A DNA stretch of 64,000 bases, taken from NCBI GenBank assembly GCA_965199105.1, contig CBDAQO010000002.1:3162001-3226000 (forward strand). The letters are read 5' to 3'. The notes under the pieces were generated by a model. That model saw only the letters and a program-made list of their open reading frames with translations. It did not search any database and was not told the origin of the DNA. Shown piece by piece: positions 1-11,125 of this stretch. Within the stretch, counting starts at the first letter, position 1; every line of letters begins with the position of its first letter. The stretch is from LMUY01 sp965199105 (GTDB lineage Bacteria; Pseudomonadota; Alphaproteobacteria; Acetobacterales; Acetobacteraceae). The position numbers and the translations under genes were made by a program.

Positions 1-164
1 AGGATTTCCGCCAGCGCGGCGATGAGCGCGAAGCTGACGAAGCCCGCGATGCCGATGGGTATCCCAAGCCCAATGCCCAGGACACCGGCCGTAAAGCTCA
101 ACACCATGCCGACGATCCCGCCGACGAGGAACAGAATGGCCAGCAGCCAAAGCACGCCGACCAT
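1..164 (-). CDS. Small hydrophobic membrane protein, C-terminus cut by window edge
   Basis: The frame starts with ATG at 162-164, preceded on the minus strand by AAAGGA about nine bases upstream, and runs off the left edge. The visible 54 residues are almost entirely hydrophobic and Gly/Ala/Ile/Leu-rich, with two likely membrane segments (roughly residues 4-25 and 30-53) and no charged residue until the cut. I do not recognise a family. It could be a two- or three-helix membrane protein; the missing C-terminus prevents more. It is transcribed toward the left edge, and a perfect 20-bp palindrome lies about 110 bp upstream of the start. Confidence 0.6.
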   Translation of the reverse strand, partial: MVGVLWLLAILFLVGGIVGMVLSFTAGVLGIGLGIPIGIAGFVSFALIAALAEI

Positions 165-273
165 CTTGAGTGTTCCTTTAGCCGAGAACCGACCTCGCGA
201 GTCCTGGGGTTACCGGCTCAGATAGGGTTGCCGGTCATGGTCTAGCTCTTTGTTTCGGCAAGCATGTTTACCA

Positions 274-293
274 ATCAAGTGACTTCACTTGAT
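274..293. promoter_or_regulatory. Perfect 20-bp palindrome, possible MerR/SoxR-type operator
   Basis: Nine-base arms ATCAAGTGA and TCACTTGAT flank a 2-bp centre. The TCAAGT...ACTTGA half-sites resemble the dyads used by MerR-family regulators such as SoxR, and TTTACC just to the left could be a -35 element. No convincing -10 was found at the 19-20 bp spacing that family uses, so the regulator and target are inferred. The nearest gene is the small membrane protein, on the left. Confidence 0.4.
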
Positions 294-408
294 GCAGTCA
301 TGCTTTAGCGGCTACCCCCAGGCACTGAGCTAGTGGTCATGAAGCGACGCCGAAGGACGTTCTGGAAACGCCCATTCCGTGCGGGACTGAGCACACCTAG
401 CCACCGCT

Positions 409-3269
<2,861 letters not shown>

Positions 3270-3270
<1 letters not shown>

Positions 3271-3641
3271 CAGGCTTGCTCCGCCACCAGGGCGTCGTAG
3301 GCGTCCTGGTCCATCAGGGTGTCGAACGCGCTGCTGTCGGCGAGCTGCAGCTTGAAGAACCAGCCCTCGCCCGCCGGGTCACGGTTGACCAGGGCCGGGT
3401 CTTCGGCGAGCGCGGCGTTCACCTCGGTGACCCGGCCGGCCAACGGGGCGTAGACGTCGCTGGCGGCCTTGACCGACTCGACCACGGCCACTGCCTCGCT
3501 CTCGCTGACGTCGCGGCCGGGTTCGGGCAGCTCGACGAACACCAGGTCCCCCAGCGCATCTTGCGCATGCGCGGTGATGCCGACGGTGGCGACCTCACCG
3601 TCCAAACGCACCCACTCGTGGTCTTTGGTGAAGCGGATCAT
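3270..3641 (-). CDS. gcvH: Glycine cleavage system H protein
   Basis: GcvH is the lipoyl carrier that shuttles the aminomethyl intermediate between the P, T and L proteins. The 123-residue frame has the typical beginning MIRFTKDHEWVR and the lipoylation motif VESVKAASD, with the modified lysine near residue 63. I chose the ATG at 3641 over the one three codons upstream (3650). AAGG sits about nine bases before the 3641 ATG, but directly against the 3650 ATG. The gene is 12 bp downstream of gcvT and overlaps gcvP by one base. Confidence 0.95.
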
Positions 3642-3653
3642 GCGAGGCATCCT

Positions 3654-4787
3654 TCAGCGAACATAACGGTGGGGCACGAATGGCAGGGCGGCAACGCGGG
3701 CCGGGAGTTCCTTGCCGCGCACCAGCAGGCGCAGCTCTTGGCCCGGCGTCGCCAGGTCCCGCCGCACGTAGCCCATGGCGACCGGGCCGCCGGCGGTGGG
3801 GCCGAAGCCGCCCGAGGTGATGGTGCCGGCGCCGGTGCCGTCTGGCGCGGCGATCACGGTCTGGCCGCGGGCGGGGGCGCGGCCCTCGGGGCGGATGCCG
3901 ACCCGCAGCCGGGCGGGCCCGTGGGCGAGCTGGTCGCAAATCGCCACCGCGCCGGGAAAGTCGCGGGTTTGGCGGCGGCGCTTGGCGACGGCCCATGCCA
4001 GGTTGGCTTCCACCGGCGTGGTGAGCTCGTCGATGTCATTGCCGTAAAGGCAAAGGCCCGCCTCCAGTCGCAGGCTGTCGCGCGCGCCCAAGCCGGCGGG
4101 GGCGACTTCCGGCTCGGCCAACAGACGCTCGGCAAAGGCCTCCGCGTCGGCGGCGGAAATGGAAATCTCGAAGCCGTCCTCCCCGGTGTAGCCGGAGCGG
4201 CTGATCCAGACGGCGAACCCGGCCAGCGTGAGTTCGGCCACGCCCATGAACGGCAGGGCCGCGGCTGCGGGCGAGTGCCGCGCGATCACCGCCGCCGCGG
4301 CCGGGCCTTGCAGCGCCAGCAGGGCGCGGTCGTCATGGCGCTCGGCCGTGATATGCGGGATGCGGGTGGCGAGGTGGGTGGCGTCGGCGACCTTGCGGCT
4401 GGCGTTGGTGACCAGCATCAAGCGGTCGCCATGGCGCGCCACCATCAGGTCGTCGAGGATGCCGCCGGCTTCGTCCAGGAACAGGGTGTAGCGCTGCTGG
4501 CCCGGCTGCAGCCCGGTGATGTCGCCCGGAACCAGGGTTTCCAGCGCGGCCGCCGCCTCGGGGCCGTGCAGGCTGACCTGGCCCATGTGCGAGACGTCGA
4601 ACAGGGCGGCGCGCTCGCGGCATTGGCTGTGCTCGGCCATGACGCCGCTGGGGTAGTGAACCGGCAGTTCATAGCCTGCGAACGGCACCATGCGGGCGCC
4701 GAGGCGGCGATGCAGCGCGTCCAGCGGCGTGGTGCGAAGCTGGTCGGCGTCTGGGTCTTGGAAGTCGCCCGGGATGAATTCTGACAT
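3654..4787 (-). CDS. gcvT: Aminomethyltransferase (glycine cleavage T protein)
   Basis: GcvT releases ammonia from the aminomethyl-lipoyl group and passes the one-carbon unit to tetrahydrofolate. The 377-residue product has the conserved N-terminal LFDVSHMGQ, the SGYTGEDGFEI block in the middle and a C-terminal beta-barrel region containing MGYVRR. It is first in the operon. GGAG lies 11 bases before the ATG, and the tandem glycine riboswitch fills the leader immediately upstream, so expression should rise with glycine. Confidence 0.96.
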   Translation of the reverse strand: MSEFIPGDFQDPDADQLRTTPLDALHRRLGARMVPFAGYELPVHYPSGVMAEHSQCRERAALFDVSHMGQVSLHGPEAAAALETLVPGDITGLQPGQQRYTLFLDEAGGILDDLMVARHGDRLMLVTNASRKVADATHLATRIPHITAERHDDRALLALQGPAAAAVIARHSPAAAALPFMGVAELTLAGFAVWISRSGYTGEDGFEISISAADAEAFAERLLAEPEVAPAGLGARDSLRLEAGLCLYGNDIDELTTPVEANLAWAVAKRRRQTRDFPGAVAICDQLAHGPARLRVGIRPEGRAPARGQTVIAAPDGTGAGTITSGGFGPTAGGPVAMGYVRRDLATPGQELRLLVRGKELPARVAALPFVPHRYVR

Positions 4788-4840
4788 GCCTGGAGGCTCC
4801 GCAACGAAAGGCCGCCCGCCGGCATGATTGCCTGCAGGAA

Positions 4841-5030
4841 CGACCCCCCTCTGTCGCGGAACCTGAGAGATTCGGGCGCACCATGCACGACCCTTACTCC
4901 GTCGGTGCGGCCCAACTCGTCAGGGCCGGCTTTCCAGAGGTCCGTTAACCCACGCGGTCCTGTGTGCCTGAGCGTTTCCGGGGGCCGGTTGCGCCTTCGG
5001 CGGCAGCGAGGCTGCGCTCTCCTGCGGGGG
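4841..5030 (-). promoter_or_regulatory. Tandem glycine riboswitch upstream of gcvT
   Basis: Two aptamers can be read in the gcvT leader. The first (about 5030-4950) has GCAGGAGAG, the pair GCCGCCGAAGGCGCAACC, then GAAACGCTCAGGCACACAGGACC. The second (about 4942-4841) has CTCTGGAAAGCC, CCGACGGAGTAAGGG and AATCTCTCAGGTTCCGCGACAGAGGGGG. These are the conserved cores of the glycine riboswitch family (CUCUCAGGnA.. and RAGGAC/CAGAGGGG). In the family, glycine binding turns on gcv genes. I could not identify the expression platform; it must lie between 4840 and the ATG at 4787. Confidence 0.93.
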
Positions 5031-5102
5031 TGATTCGAACAAATGCAATCTGGCCGGATTGGCCTCGGCTTGCAAGGCTTGTCGCGCTCCCAGTCGCGCC
5101 GG

Positions 5103-5876
5103 CTAGTTCACCGTGTGGCTGGCGACCGCTACGCGAGCCGGCTCGCCCGCGTTGAAGCCGCGGATCAGCGAGTTCGCCAGCGATTCCGAAAGGCACCGAT
5201 AGCCGAAATCGTTCATGTGGACGTTGTCATGCGCAAGGAACCGCTCGTAGCCCATGCCGGCGCCTTTCCAGGCGTCCATCAGCGCGCCGCGCGAGAACAC
5301 CGGGACGTCAGCCGCCGCGCCGAGATCGGCCAAAGCCTGCTCGATGATGGCGTGTTCCGGCGAGGCCAGGATGGCGGGGGAACGCTGATTGTCCATCAGC
5401 ACCACGTCGATGCCGGCCGCCTTGAGCTGCGCCAACCCGCGCGTCATCCGATCCTTGAAGATGCCGGGGTTGGAGTTCTCCATCGCGCCGTTGGCACCCA
5501 CCTGCCAGATCACCAGGTCCGGCTTGACGGCGATCGCGTCTTCCTGGAGGCGGGCGAGTTCTTCCTTGGCGTCCTGGCCGCCGATCCCGCGATTGATGAT
5601 GGCGAAATGACTACGTGGGAACGCCTGCTCGAGGTCCGCCTGGAGCTGGGCAGGATAGCTGTCGGCCACGTTGGACGCCATCCAGCCCTCGGTGCTGGAC
5701 GACCCGAGCGCCACGATCACGACCTGCTTGCCGGTGGCGAAGCTGTGCCGGGCCTTGTGCAAAGCGAGTGGCGGCATCGTCACTGCGGGGCAGGCTTCCT
5801 GCGCCCGAACGCCGATCACGGCGGGGGACAGCAGCAGGGCGGCGGCCAGCAGGAGGGAGCGCTTTGGTTCAACCAT
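5103..5876 (-). CDS. Exported SGNH/GDSL-type hydrolase
   Basis: The product is a 257-residue SGNH-fold hydrolase with an N-terminal signal peptide (MVEPKRSLLLAAALLL...VRAQ). Block I reads ALGSSSTEG, with the nucleophile serine in a GSSS variant of GDS. Block II is NRGIGGQ, block III is WQVGAN, where the usual Asn is kept, and block V is HDNVHMND with the Asp-x-x-His pair. Such enzymes act as lipases, esterases or deacetylases of cell-envelope glycans; the substrate is unknown. The frame could start at 6029, but that would overlap the upstream gene. The ATG at 5876 gives a clean signal peptide and a 58-bp gap. It is last in a three-gene unit with the genes at 5935-6858. Confidence 0.85.
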   Translation of the reverse strand: MVEPKRSLLLAAALLLSPAVIGVRAQEACPAVTMPPLALHKARHSFATGKQVVIVALGSSSTEGWMASNVADSYPAQLQADLEQAFPRSHFAIINRGIGGQDAKEELARLQEDAIAVKPDLVIWQVGANGAMENSNPGIFKDRMTRGLAQLKAAGIDVVLMDNQRSPAILASPEHAIIEQALADLGAAADVPVFSRGALMDAWKGAGMGYERFLAHDNVHMNDFGYRCLSESLANSLIRGFNAGEPARVAVASHTVN

Positions 5877-5934
5877 CACGCCGATAAAGCGCACTGTGAT
5901 CCCCAAGGTCCAGAGCCAAAGTGACCAAAGGTAA

Positions 5935-6693
5935 CTATTCCGGCGGGTTTGCCTGCCGTTTTCGCAGTGCTGCGGCGTAGCTGCCGCGCGGGCGATCCTC
6001 CGCCACGTTTGGACGCACCACGGTATCATAATAGTCGTCCCAGTCCTTGCCGGTCAGTTGCTGCAGTTCCGGGACCAACTCATAGTCGTTCAAGGTTGCT
6101 GAAGCGTAAACGCTCCGTGGCAGCGGCTGCACCTGGAACAGCGGCAGCTCGCTGCTGAACACCACCGGCTGGTGCGTGCGGGTCAGCCGAAGGGCGGCGA
6201 ACAGCGGGCCGAACCAGCGGTCGGTCTCGATGATGCCCTCGTAGAGCTCGTAGCCGCCTGGCCGTGGCAGATTGGCCGGCGGTCGCACCAGCAGGCTGAC
6301 GCCGGGTCGGGTGCGGCACACCAGGCCGCTCCACAACTGCACCAGTCCCGGCTCCTGCAGCGCGCTGACGAAGGGCGGGGCAAAGCCTTGGACGTGGCTG
6401 GGAGCGGTGGCGTCGAAGCTTGCGGCCAGATCGGGGAACTGCGCCGAACCAAGCGGCATCCAGCCTTCGGCGCCGGCATGGCTCCAACTGATGGACACGC
6501 CGTCCCACAGCAAGCTGAAATCCATTGGCGCGAACACGTAGTAGCCAAACCCGGCAGCGCTGGTGATGGGCTCGCAGTAGCGAAACGCCCGCGTCGGCAG
6601 CGACCCGGCGGCAGAACGGTCGGCTGGCTGCGGCAGGCGGCCCAACGGCGTAAAGCGATGGAACACCACCAGCGGCACGTCCCCGCCTGGCAC
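5935..6693 (-). CDS. Uncharacterised protein resembling DUF6065
   Basis: The product is a soluble protein of 252 residues with no signal peptide or membrane segment. It contains a Tyr/Trp-rich middle (RYCEPITSAAGFGYYVFAP, then SLLWDG and ISWSHAG) that recalls the DUF6065 pattern of an Arg-Tyr-Cys start, a Gly-Trp/Tyr block and a following beta-rich region. I match the family from memory only. The start is a GTG nine bases after the stop of the small repeat-peptide gene, with no clear ribosome site of its own, so translation is probably coupled to that gene. Function is unknown. The arrangement of peptide, DUF protein and exported hydrolase suggests a common task. Confidence 0.65.
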   Translation of the reverse strand: MPGGDVPLVVFHRFTPLGRLPQPADRSAAGSLPTRAFRYCEPITSAAGFGYYVFAPMDFSLLWDGVSISWSHAGAEGWMPLGSAQFPDLAASFDATAPSHVQGFAPPFVSALQEPGLVQLWSGLVCRTRPGVSLLVRPPANLPRPGGYELYEGIIETDRWFGPLFAALRLTRTHQPVVFSSELPLFQVQPLPRSVYASATLNDYELVPELQQLTGKDWDDYYDTVVRPNVAEDRPRGSYAAALRKRQANPPE

Positions 6694-6702
6694 GGCGGAA
6701 AG

Positions 6703-6858
6703 CTAGGCGCTGCGAACCTTGGACGCGTCCGCCTTGGCAAGCACGGGTGCGGTGGCGCCCAGGCGGACCTTCGCCGCGTCCAGCTTGGGCAGGGCCGGGG
6801 CGGTGGCGCCCAGACGCACCGCACTGGTGGGAACGGGCTTGGCGACTGACATGGTCAT
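6703..6858 (-). CDS. 51-residue peptide with an internal direct repeat
   Basis: The ATG at 6856-6858 follows GGAG (eight bases upstream) and opens a frame of 51 codons ending in TAG at 6703. A second ATG two codons later is also possible. The peptide has two copies of the same stretch. VRLGATAPALPKLDAAK (residues 14-30) is followed directly by VRLGATAPVLAKADASK (31-47), and a third copy begins as VRSA. It is Ala/Val/Lys-rich, lacks Cys and aromatic residues, and has no signal peptide. The tandem design, small size and position directly before the gene resembling DUF6065 make a peptide precursor or small binding partner possible. No peptide-modification enzyme family is recognised nearby, so this is inference. 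Confidence 0.6.
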   Translation of the reverse strand: MTMSVAKPVPTSAVRLGATAPALPKLDAAKVRLGATAPVLAKADASKVRSA

Positions 6859-7034
6859 AGCAGTGGCTCCTCAGTCCGCCGGGTGACCGCCCCATGGTGG
6901 CCGCCGGACACAGTCTGGCTCATCACTGTGCCAGCAAACCTGCCCACGACCGTTTCGATCGCGTTATTGTGAAGTGAAAGCGTGCGGGAACCAATCCGAC
7001 AGGCAGAATAAAAAAGGGCCTTTAGGATCATTCA

Positions 7035-8486
7035 TTAGACGGTGCCACCCACCGTCATCGCCGACAGCTTCAGGGTCGGCTGGCCAACCCCGACCGGAAC
7101 GCCCTGGCCGTTCTTGCCGCAGGTGCCGATGCCCGGGTCCAGCGCCAGGTCATTGCCCACCATGGTGATCTTGGTCAGCGCGTCCGGGCCGTTGCCGATC
7201 AGCGTGGCGCCCTTCACCGGCGCGGTCACCTTGCCGTCCTCGATCAGGTAGGCCTCGCTGGCGGAAAACACGAACTTGCCCGAGGTGATGTCCACCGAGC
7301 CGCCACCAAAATTGACCGCATACAGCCCGCGCTTGACCGAGCGGATCATCTCCTCCGGCTCGTGCGGGCCGGCCATCATCACCGTGTTGGTCATGCGCGG
7401 CATCGGCGCGTGCGCGTAGGATTGGCGGCGCCCGTTGCCGGTCGGCGCCACGCCCATCAGCCGTGCGTTCAACCGGTCCTGGATGAAGCCCTGCAGGATG
7501 CCGTCCTCGATCATCACCATGCGGCCGGAGGGCGTGCCCTCGTCGTCCACCGTAAGGCTGCCGCGGCGGTCCGGCATGGTGCCATCATCCACCACGGTGA
7601 CACCCGGGGCGGCAATGCGCTGGCCGACCAAGCCGGCGAAGGCCGAGGTCTTCTTGCGGTTGAAGTCACCCTCCAAGCCGTGGCCGATCGCCTCGTGCAG
7701 CAGGATGCCGGGCCAGCCGGAACCGAGCACCACCTCCATTTCGCCGGCCGGAGCGGGGCGGCTGTCCAGGTTCACCAGCGCCTGGCGCAACGCCTCGTCC
7801 ACGCCCTGCCGCCAAGTCGCCTCGGTCAGCAGGCGGCCATAGCCGAAGCGCCCACCCGTGCCATAGCTGCCTGTCTCGCGCCGGCCGTCCTGCTCCACCA
7901 CGACGGACACGTTGAGCCGCACCAACGGCCGGATGTCCGCGACCCGGCGGCCATCGGCGCGCATCACCTGCACCGCCTGCCACTCGCCATACATGCTGGC
8001 CATCACCTGCTGCACGCGCGGGTCCTTGCCGCGGGCGTAGCTGTCGATGGCGGCCAGGATGGCGGTGCGGGCGGCAAAATCGAGCTCGCCCAGCGGGTTG
8101 GCGTCCGAATACAGCCGGGCGTTGCTGGCCCGCGGCGGCTCGGCCGCGACACCGCCGGAGCCGCCGGCCCGCACCGCGGAGACGGTAGCCGCCGCCCGCC
8201 GCAACGCCGGTTCCGACATCTCGCCGGCATGGGCGTAGCCGGTCTCCTCGCCCAGGATGGCCCGCAACCCGAAGCCGGAGCCGCTCTCGAACCCGGCGTG
8301 ACGGATGCGGCCGTCGTCGAGCGCGATCTGCTCGCTCTCCCGGTATTCCAGGAACAACTCGCCGTCGTCACACCCGGCCAGCGCCTCGGCGACCACCTGC
8401 TCGGCGGTGGCGCGGTCGAGTGCCGCGTCCTCCCGCTGGAAGAACAGCGTGTCGGTGGTGGCGAGCGGGGAAAGCGAGAGGCTCAT
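7035..8486 (-). CDS. tldD: Metalloprotease TldD
   Basis: TldD pairs with TldE (PmbA) to form a zinc protease that degrades unstructured peptides and, in some hosts, trims modified peptides such as microcin B17. The product is 483 residues. The zinc-site motif HEAIGHGLEGD lies near residue 262, and the C-terminal GTCGKNGQG block is present. I chose the ATG at 8486 (MSLSLSP...) instead of an upstream in-frame start because the extra 22 residues have no family-like character. The partner gene tldE is not in the window. The gene directly upstream on the same strand is ctaA, with a 67-bp gap. Confidence 0.95.
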   Translation of the reverse strand: MSLSLSPLATTDTLFFQREDAALDRATAEQVVAEALAGCDDGELFLEYRESEQIALDDGRIRHAGFESGSGFGLRAILGEETGYAHAGEMSEPALRRAAATVSAVRAGGSGGVAAEPPRASNARLYSDANPLGELDFAARTAILAAIDSYARGKDPRVQQVMASMYGEWQAVQVMRADGRRVADIRPLVRLNVSVVVEQDGRRETGSYGTGGRFGYGRLLTEATWRQGVDEALRQALVNLDSRPAPAGEMEVVLGSGWPGILLHEAIGHGLEGDFNRKKTSAFAGLVGQRIAAPGVTVVDDGTMPDRRGSLTVDDEGTPSGRMVMIEDGILQGFIQDRLNARLMGVAPTGNGRRQSYAHAPMPRMTNTVMMAGPHEPEEMIRSVKRGLYAVNFGGGSVDITSGKFVFSASEAYLIEDGKVTAPVKGATLIGNGPDALTKITMVGNDLALDPGIGTCGKNGQGVPVGVGQPTLKLSAMTVGGTV

Positions 8487-8553
8487 CGTGGATTCCACTT
8501 CTTGCTGAACAAACCCGGCCGTGAGCGAAGCACCCGCGGTCGTCCGAAGCACA

Positions 8554-9666
8554 CTATATCGACTGCGCCGGCGCCGTTTGCGGTGCGCTGAGCCGGATCG
8601 GCTGCCGCCGATCCAGATGCAGGGTGACTAGAACCGCCGTCAGCAGCAAGACGGCCACCGATTGATGCGCCGTCGCCAGAGCCGTTGGCACCACCCACAG
8701 CAAGGTGGTGACGCCCAGCGTGTATTGCACGACCACGGCGAGCCCCAAGGCGCGAACCGCCCGGCGGACCGAGGCGCGGTGGGTGCGCCAGCCGGCGACC
8801 ACGGTGGCCAGCACCAGAAGGGCGGTGACGGTGGCGAGCAGGCGATGGTCGAACTGCACGGCGCCCAGATTTTCGCCCAGGTTGCGCACGAACGGATGCA
8901 GGTCGGCGTAGTCGGGCGGCACTAGGCTGCCCCCCATCAGCGGGAAGCTATTGTAGACCAGGCCGGCATGCAGCCCCGCCACCAAGCCACCGGCCGCGAT
9001 GGTGATGGGCAGCAGGGTGGCGCTGGCGCCAAGCAGCCACGCGAAGGCCGGGCTGGAGGCCGCCCGCCATGGCCCAGGGCGCAGCACGCCCAGCGCAGTC
9101 CACAGAATGGCGGCGTAAAGCGTCAACGCGAGCACCAAATGCACGTCCAACCGGTAGGCGGAGACGGCGGTGCTGTCGGCGGCAAAGCCCGAGGCGACCA
9201 TGAACCAGCCCACCGCCCCTTGCAGCCCGCCCAGCACGAAGAAGCCGAACAGCCGCAACCACAGCCTCCGGCTGATCGCCCGGCGCACCCCGAACACGAC
9301 GAGCGGCACGATGAACACCACGCCGATTAGCCGGCCCCACAACCGATGCACCCATTCCAGCCAGAAGATCTGCTTGAAACCCGCCAAGCCAAAGCCGTCA
9401 TGCATCAGAGCATACTGCGGAATGTGTTGATAAAGCTTGAACAGACGCTCCCACTCCGCATTCGACCACGGCGGCAGCACGCCCGAGAGCGGCGCCCACT
9501 CCATGATCGACAGGCCCGACCCGGTGAGCCGCGTGGCGCCGCCGAGGGCCACCATCACCAGCAACATGCCGCACACGGTGAACAGCCAAGCGGCGACCCA
9601 TTGGCGATGCGCCCGGTCCCGCGGCGTCTCCAAGCGGCCAAACCGGTCGTCGAGGTCAAACGGCAT
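8554..9666 (-). CDS. ctaA: Heme A synthase
   Basis: CtaA oxidises the C8 methyl group of heme O to give heme A for cytochrome c oxidase. The 370-residue product has about eight membrane segments. It carries the paired histidines typical of the family, for example in WVHRLWGRLIG, YRLDVHLVLAL, FDHRLLATV and ATAHQSVAVL, and TRLTGSGLSIMEW near the N-terminus. The ATG at 9666 follows a strong GGGGAGG site six bases away; an in-frame extension upstream is non-homologous. It is divergent from the glycosyltransferase gene, with 62 bp between starts. No cytochrome oxidase gene lies in the window. Confidence 0.94.
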   Translation of the reverse strand: MPFDLDDRFGRLETPRDRAHRQWVAAWLFTVCGMLLVMVALGGATRLTGSGLSIMEWAPLSGVLPPWSNAEWERLFKLYQHIPQYALMHDGFGLAGFKQIFWLEWVHRLWGRLIGVVFIVPLVVFGVRRAISRRLWLRLFGFFVLGGLQGAVGWFMVASGFAADSTAVSAYRLDVHLVLALTLYAAILWTALGVLRPGPWRAASSPAFAWLLGASATLLPITIAAGGLVAGLHAGLVYNSFPLMGGSLVPPDYADLHPFVRNLGENLGAVQFDHRLLATVTALLVLATVVAGWRTHRASVRRAVRALGLAVVVQYTLGVTTLLWVVPTALATAHQSVAVLLLTAVLVTLHLDRRQPIRLSAPQTAPAQSI

Positions 9667-9728
9667 CTTTCCTCCCCAGCGTTGCCCGGCTTGCCGGCCC
9701 AATCCCGCCGGTGCTACCGCCCTGCGGG

Positions 9729-10493
9729 ATGCTCGATCGCGCTTCCGACTCTGCCCGTCCGACGGTGTGCGTTGTGGTTCCCGTCCGCAATGAAGGCCCC
9801 AATATCGCGCCCTTGCTGGCAGAAATCGAGGCGGCGCTGCACACGATTCCGCACGAGGTCGTCTATGTGGACGATGGCAGCACGGATGACACCCCACAGC
9901 GCCTGGCGGAGGCGCAAAATACCACGGCGACGCTGCGGGCGCTGCGCCACCGGGCCAGTTGCGGGCAAAGCGCGGCGGTGATCACCGGCGTGCGGGCGGC
10001 GCGGGCGCCCTGGATCGCCACGCTAGACGGCGACGGCCAGAACGACCCGGCGGACATCCCTGCCCTGCTCGCCCGCGCCCAGGCGGCAACGGGCCTGGCG
10101 CTGATCGCGGGCCACCGGGTCAGCCGGCGCGACACCCATGCCAAGCGTGTCGCCTCCCGCCTGGCCAACGCCATCCGCGCCCGCATGCTCGGTGACGCCA
10201 CGCCCGACACCGGCTGCGGCCTCAAGGTGTTCGGGCGCGATGCCTTCCTCGAGCTGCCGCAGTTCGACCACATGCATCGCTTCCTCCCGGCGTTGTTCAT
10301 CCGCGCCGGCGGCCGGGTGGAGTCGGTGCCGGTGAACCATCGGCCCCGCACCCGCGGCCGCTCCAATTACGGCACGCTGGACCGGCTGTGGGTCGGCATC
10401 TTCGACCTGGCCGGCGTGTTCTGGCTGCAACGACGCTGGCGGCGGCCGGAGCTCGAGCCTGAGACGGTGCGCGCCCCGCAAACCGCGCGGTGA
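9729..10493 (+). CDS. Family 2 glycosyltransferase (dolichol-phosphate-mannose-synthase-like)
   Basis: The 254-residue product has a GT-A nucleotide-sugar fold. It shows VCVVVPVRNEGPNI at the N-terminus, VDDGSTDDT for nucleotide binding, and TLDGDGQNDP carrying the metal-binding acidic motif. The C-terminal half contains GCGLKVFGR and HRPRTRGRSNYG, as in polyprenyl-phosphate sugar transferases. No C-terminal membrane helices are present. A GTG at 9711 is an alternative start. The stop overlaps the start of the next gene by four bases (GTGA), so the two are co-translated. Likely role: transfer of a sugar to a polyprenyl phosphate for envelope glycan work; the sugar is not predictable. Confidence 0.88.
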   Translation: MLDRASDSARPTVCVVVPVRNEGPNIAPLLAEIEAALHTIPHEVVYVDDGSTDDTPQRLAEAQNTTATLRALRHRASCGQSAAVITGVRAARAPWIATLDGDGQNDPADIPALLARAQAATGLALIAGHRVSRRDTHAKRVASRLANAIRARMLGDATPDTGCGLKVFGRDAFLELPQFDHMHRFLPALFIRAGGRVESVPVNHRPRTRGRSNYGTLDRLWVGIFDLAGVFWLQRRWRRPELEPETVRAPQTAR

Positions 10494-11125
10494 TTGCCGT
10501 CCGGCGCAATGCGGCGGCGGTGTGCAAGCCGGTGGTGCTGGCGGCGGGGCTGGTGCTGGCGGGCCTGGCGTTACGCAATGGCTGGGGCCGGTCCGCGCTG
10601 GATGCTCCGGCGGCGGCGGGCCCGGTGGGGTTCATCCTGGCGGGCGCGTTCGCCTGCGCGGTGGGCGTGCCGCGGCAAGTGGTGGCCTATGCCGCCGGCC
10701 TGGGCTATGGCGGCGGCCTTGGCGTGCTGATCGCGCTTGCCGCGCAAGTGATTGGTTGTGCGGCTGATTTCTTCTGGGCGCGGCTGGTGATGCGTGCCTG
10801 GGCCGCCCGCAAGGTGCAAGGCCGGCTGGCCCGGCTGGACGCCCAGTTGCGCCGCCATCCGTTCACCCTGACGCTCACCCTGCGTCTGCTCCCGGTGGGG
10901 AGCAACCTGCTGCTCACGCTGCTGGCGGGCGTCTCGGCCGTATCCGCCCTGCCCTTCCTGCTCGCGTCAGCGCTGGGCTACGTGCCGCAAACCGTTGTTT
11001 TCGTGCTGCTTGGCGGCGGAACGCGGGTGGGCCGCTTCGAACAACTCGGCCTGGCCGCGGCGCTGTTCGTGCTGGCCTCGGCGCTTGGCTGGTGGCTGAT
11101 GCGGCGGATGCGGCAAGCCCCCTAG
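10490..11125 (+). CDS. VTT-domain (DedA/TVP38-like) membrane protein
   Basis: This is a 211-residue polytopic membrane protein with about five hydrophobic segments. The central part, containing GVPRQVVAYAAGLGYGGGLG and LTLTLRLLPVGSNLLLT followed by GYVPQTVVFVLLGGG, is the VTT/SNARE-associated fold of the TVP38 and DedA families. Members of this superfamily are linked to lipid scrambling or undecaprenyl phosphate recycling. Pairing with a polyprenyl-phosphate glycosyltransferase through a 4-base overlap fits such a role. The start is GTG. Its stop codon overlaps that of the convergent methyltransferase gene (CTAG). Confidence 0.82.
   Translation: MIAVRRNAAAVCKPVVLAAGLVLAGLALRNGWGRSALDAPAAAGPVGFILAGAFACAVGVPRQVVAYAAGLGYGGGLGVLIALAAQVIGCAADFFWARLVMRAWAARKVQGRLARLDAQLRRHPFTLTLTLRLLPVGSNLLLTLLAGVSAVSALPFLLASALGYVPQTVVFVLLGGGTRVGRFEQLGLAAALFVLASALGWWLMRRMRQAP

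Noticed and set aside
7000..7034. A/T-rich stretch after tldD as a rho-independent terminator
   Set aside because: AAAGGCCCTTTTTTATT has a T-run on the minus strand, but the stem is too short and leaves no loop, so I do not call it.
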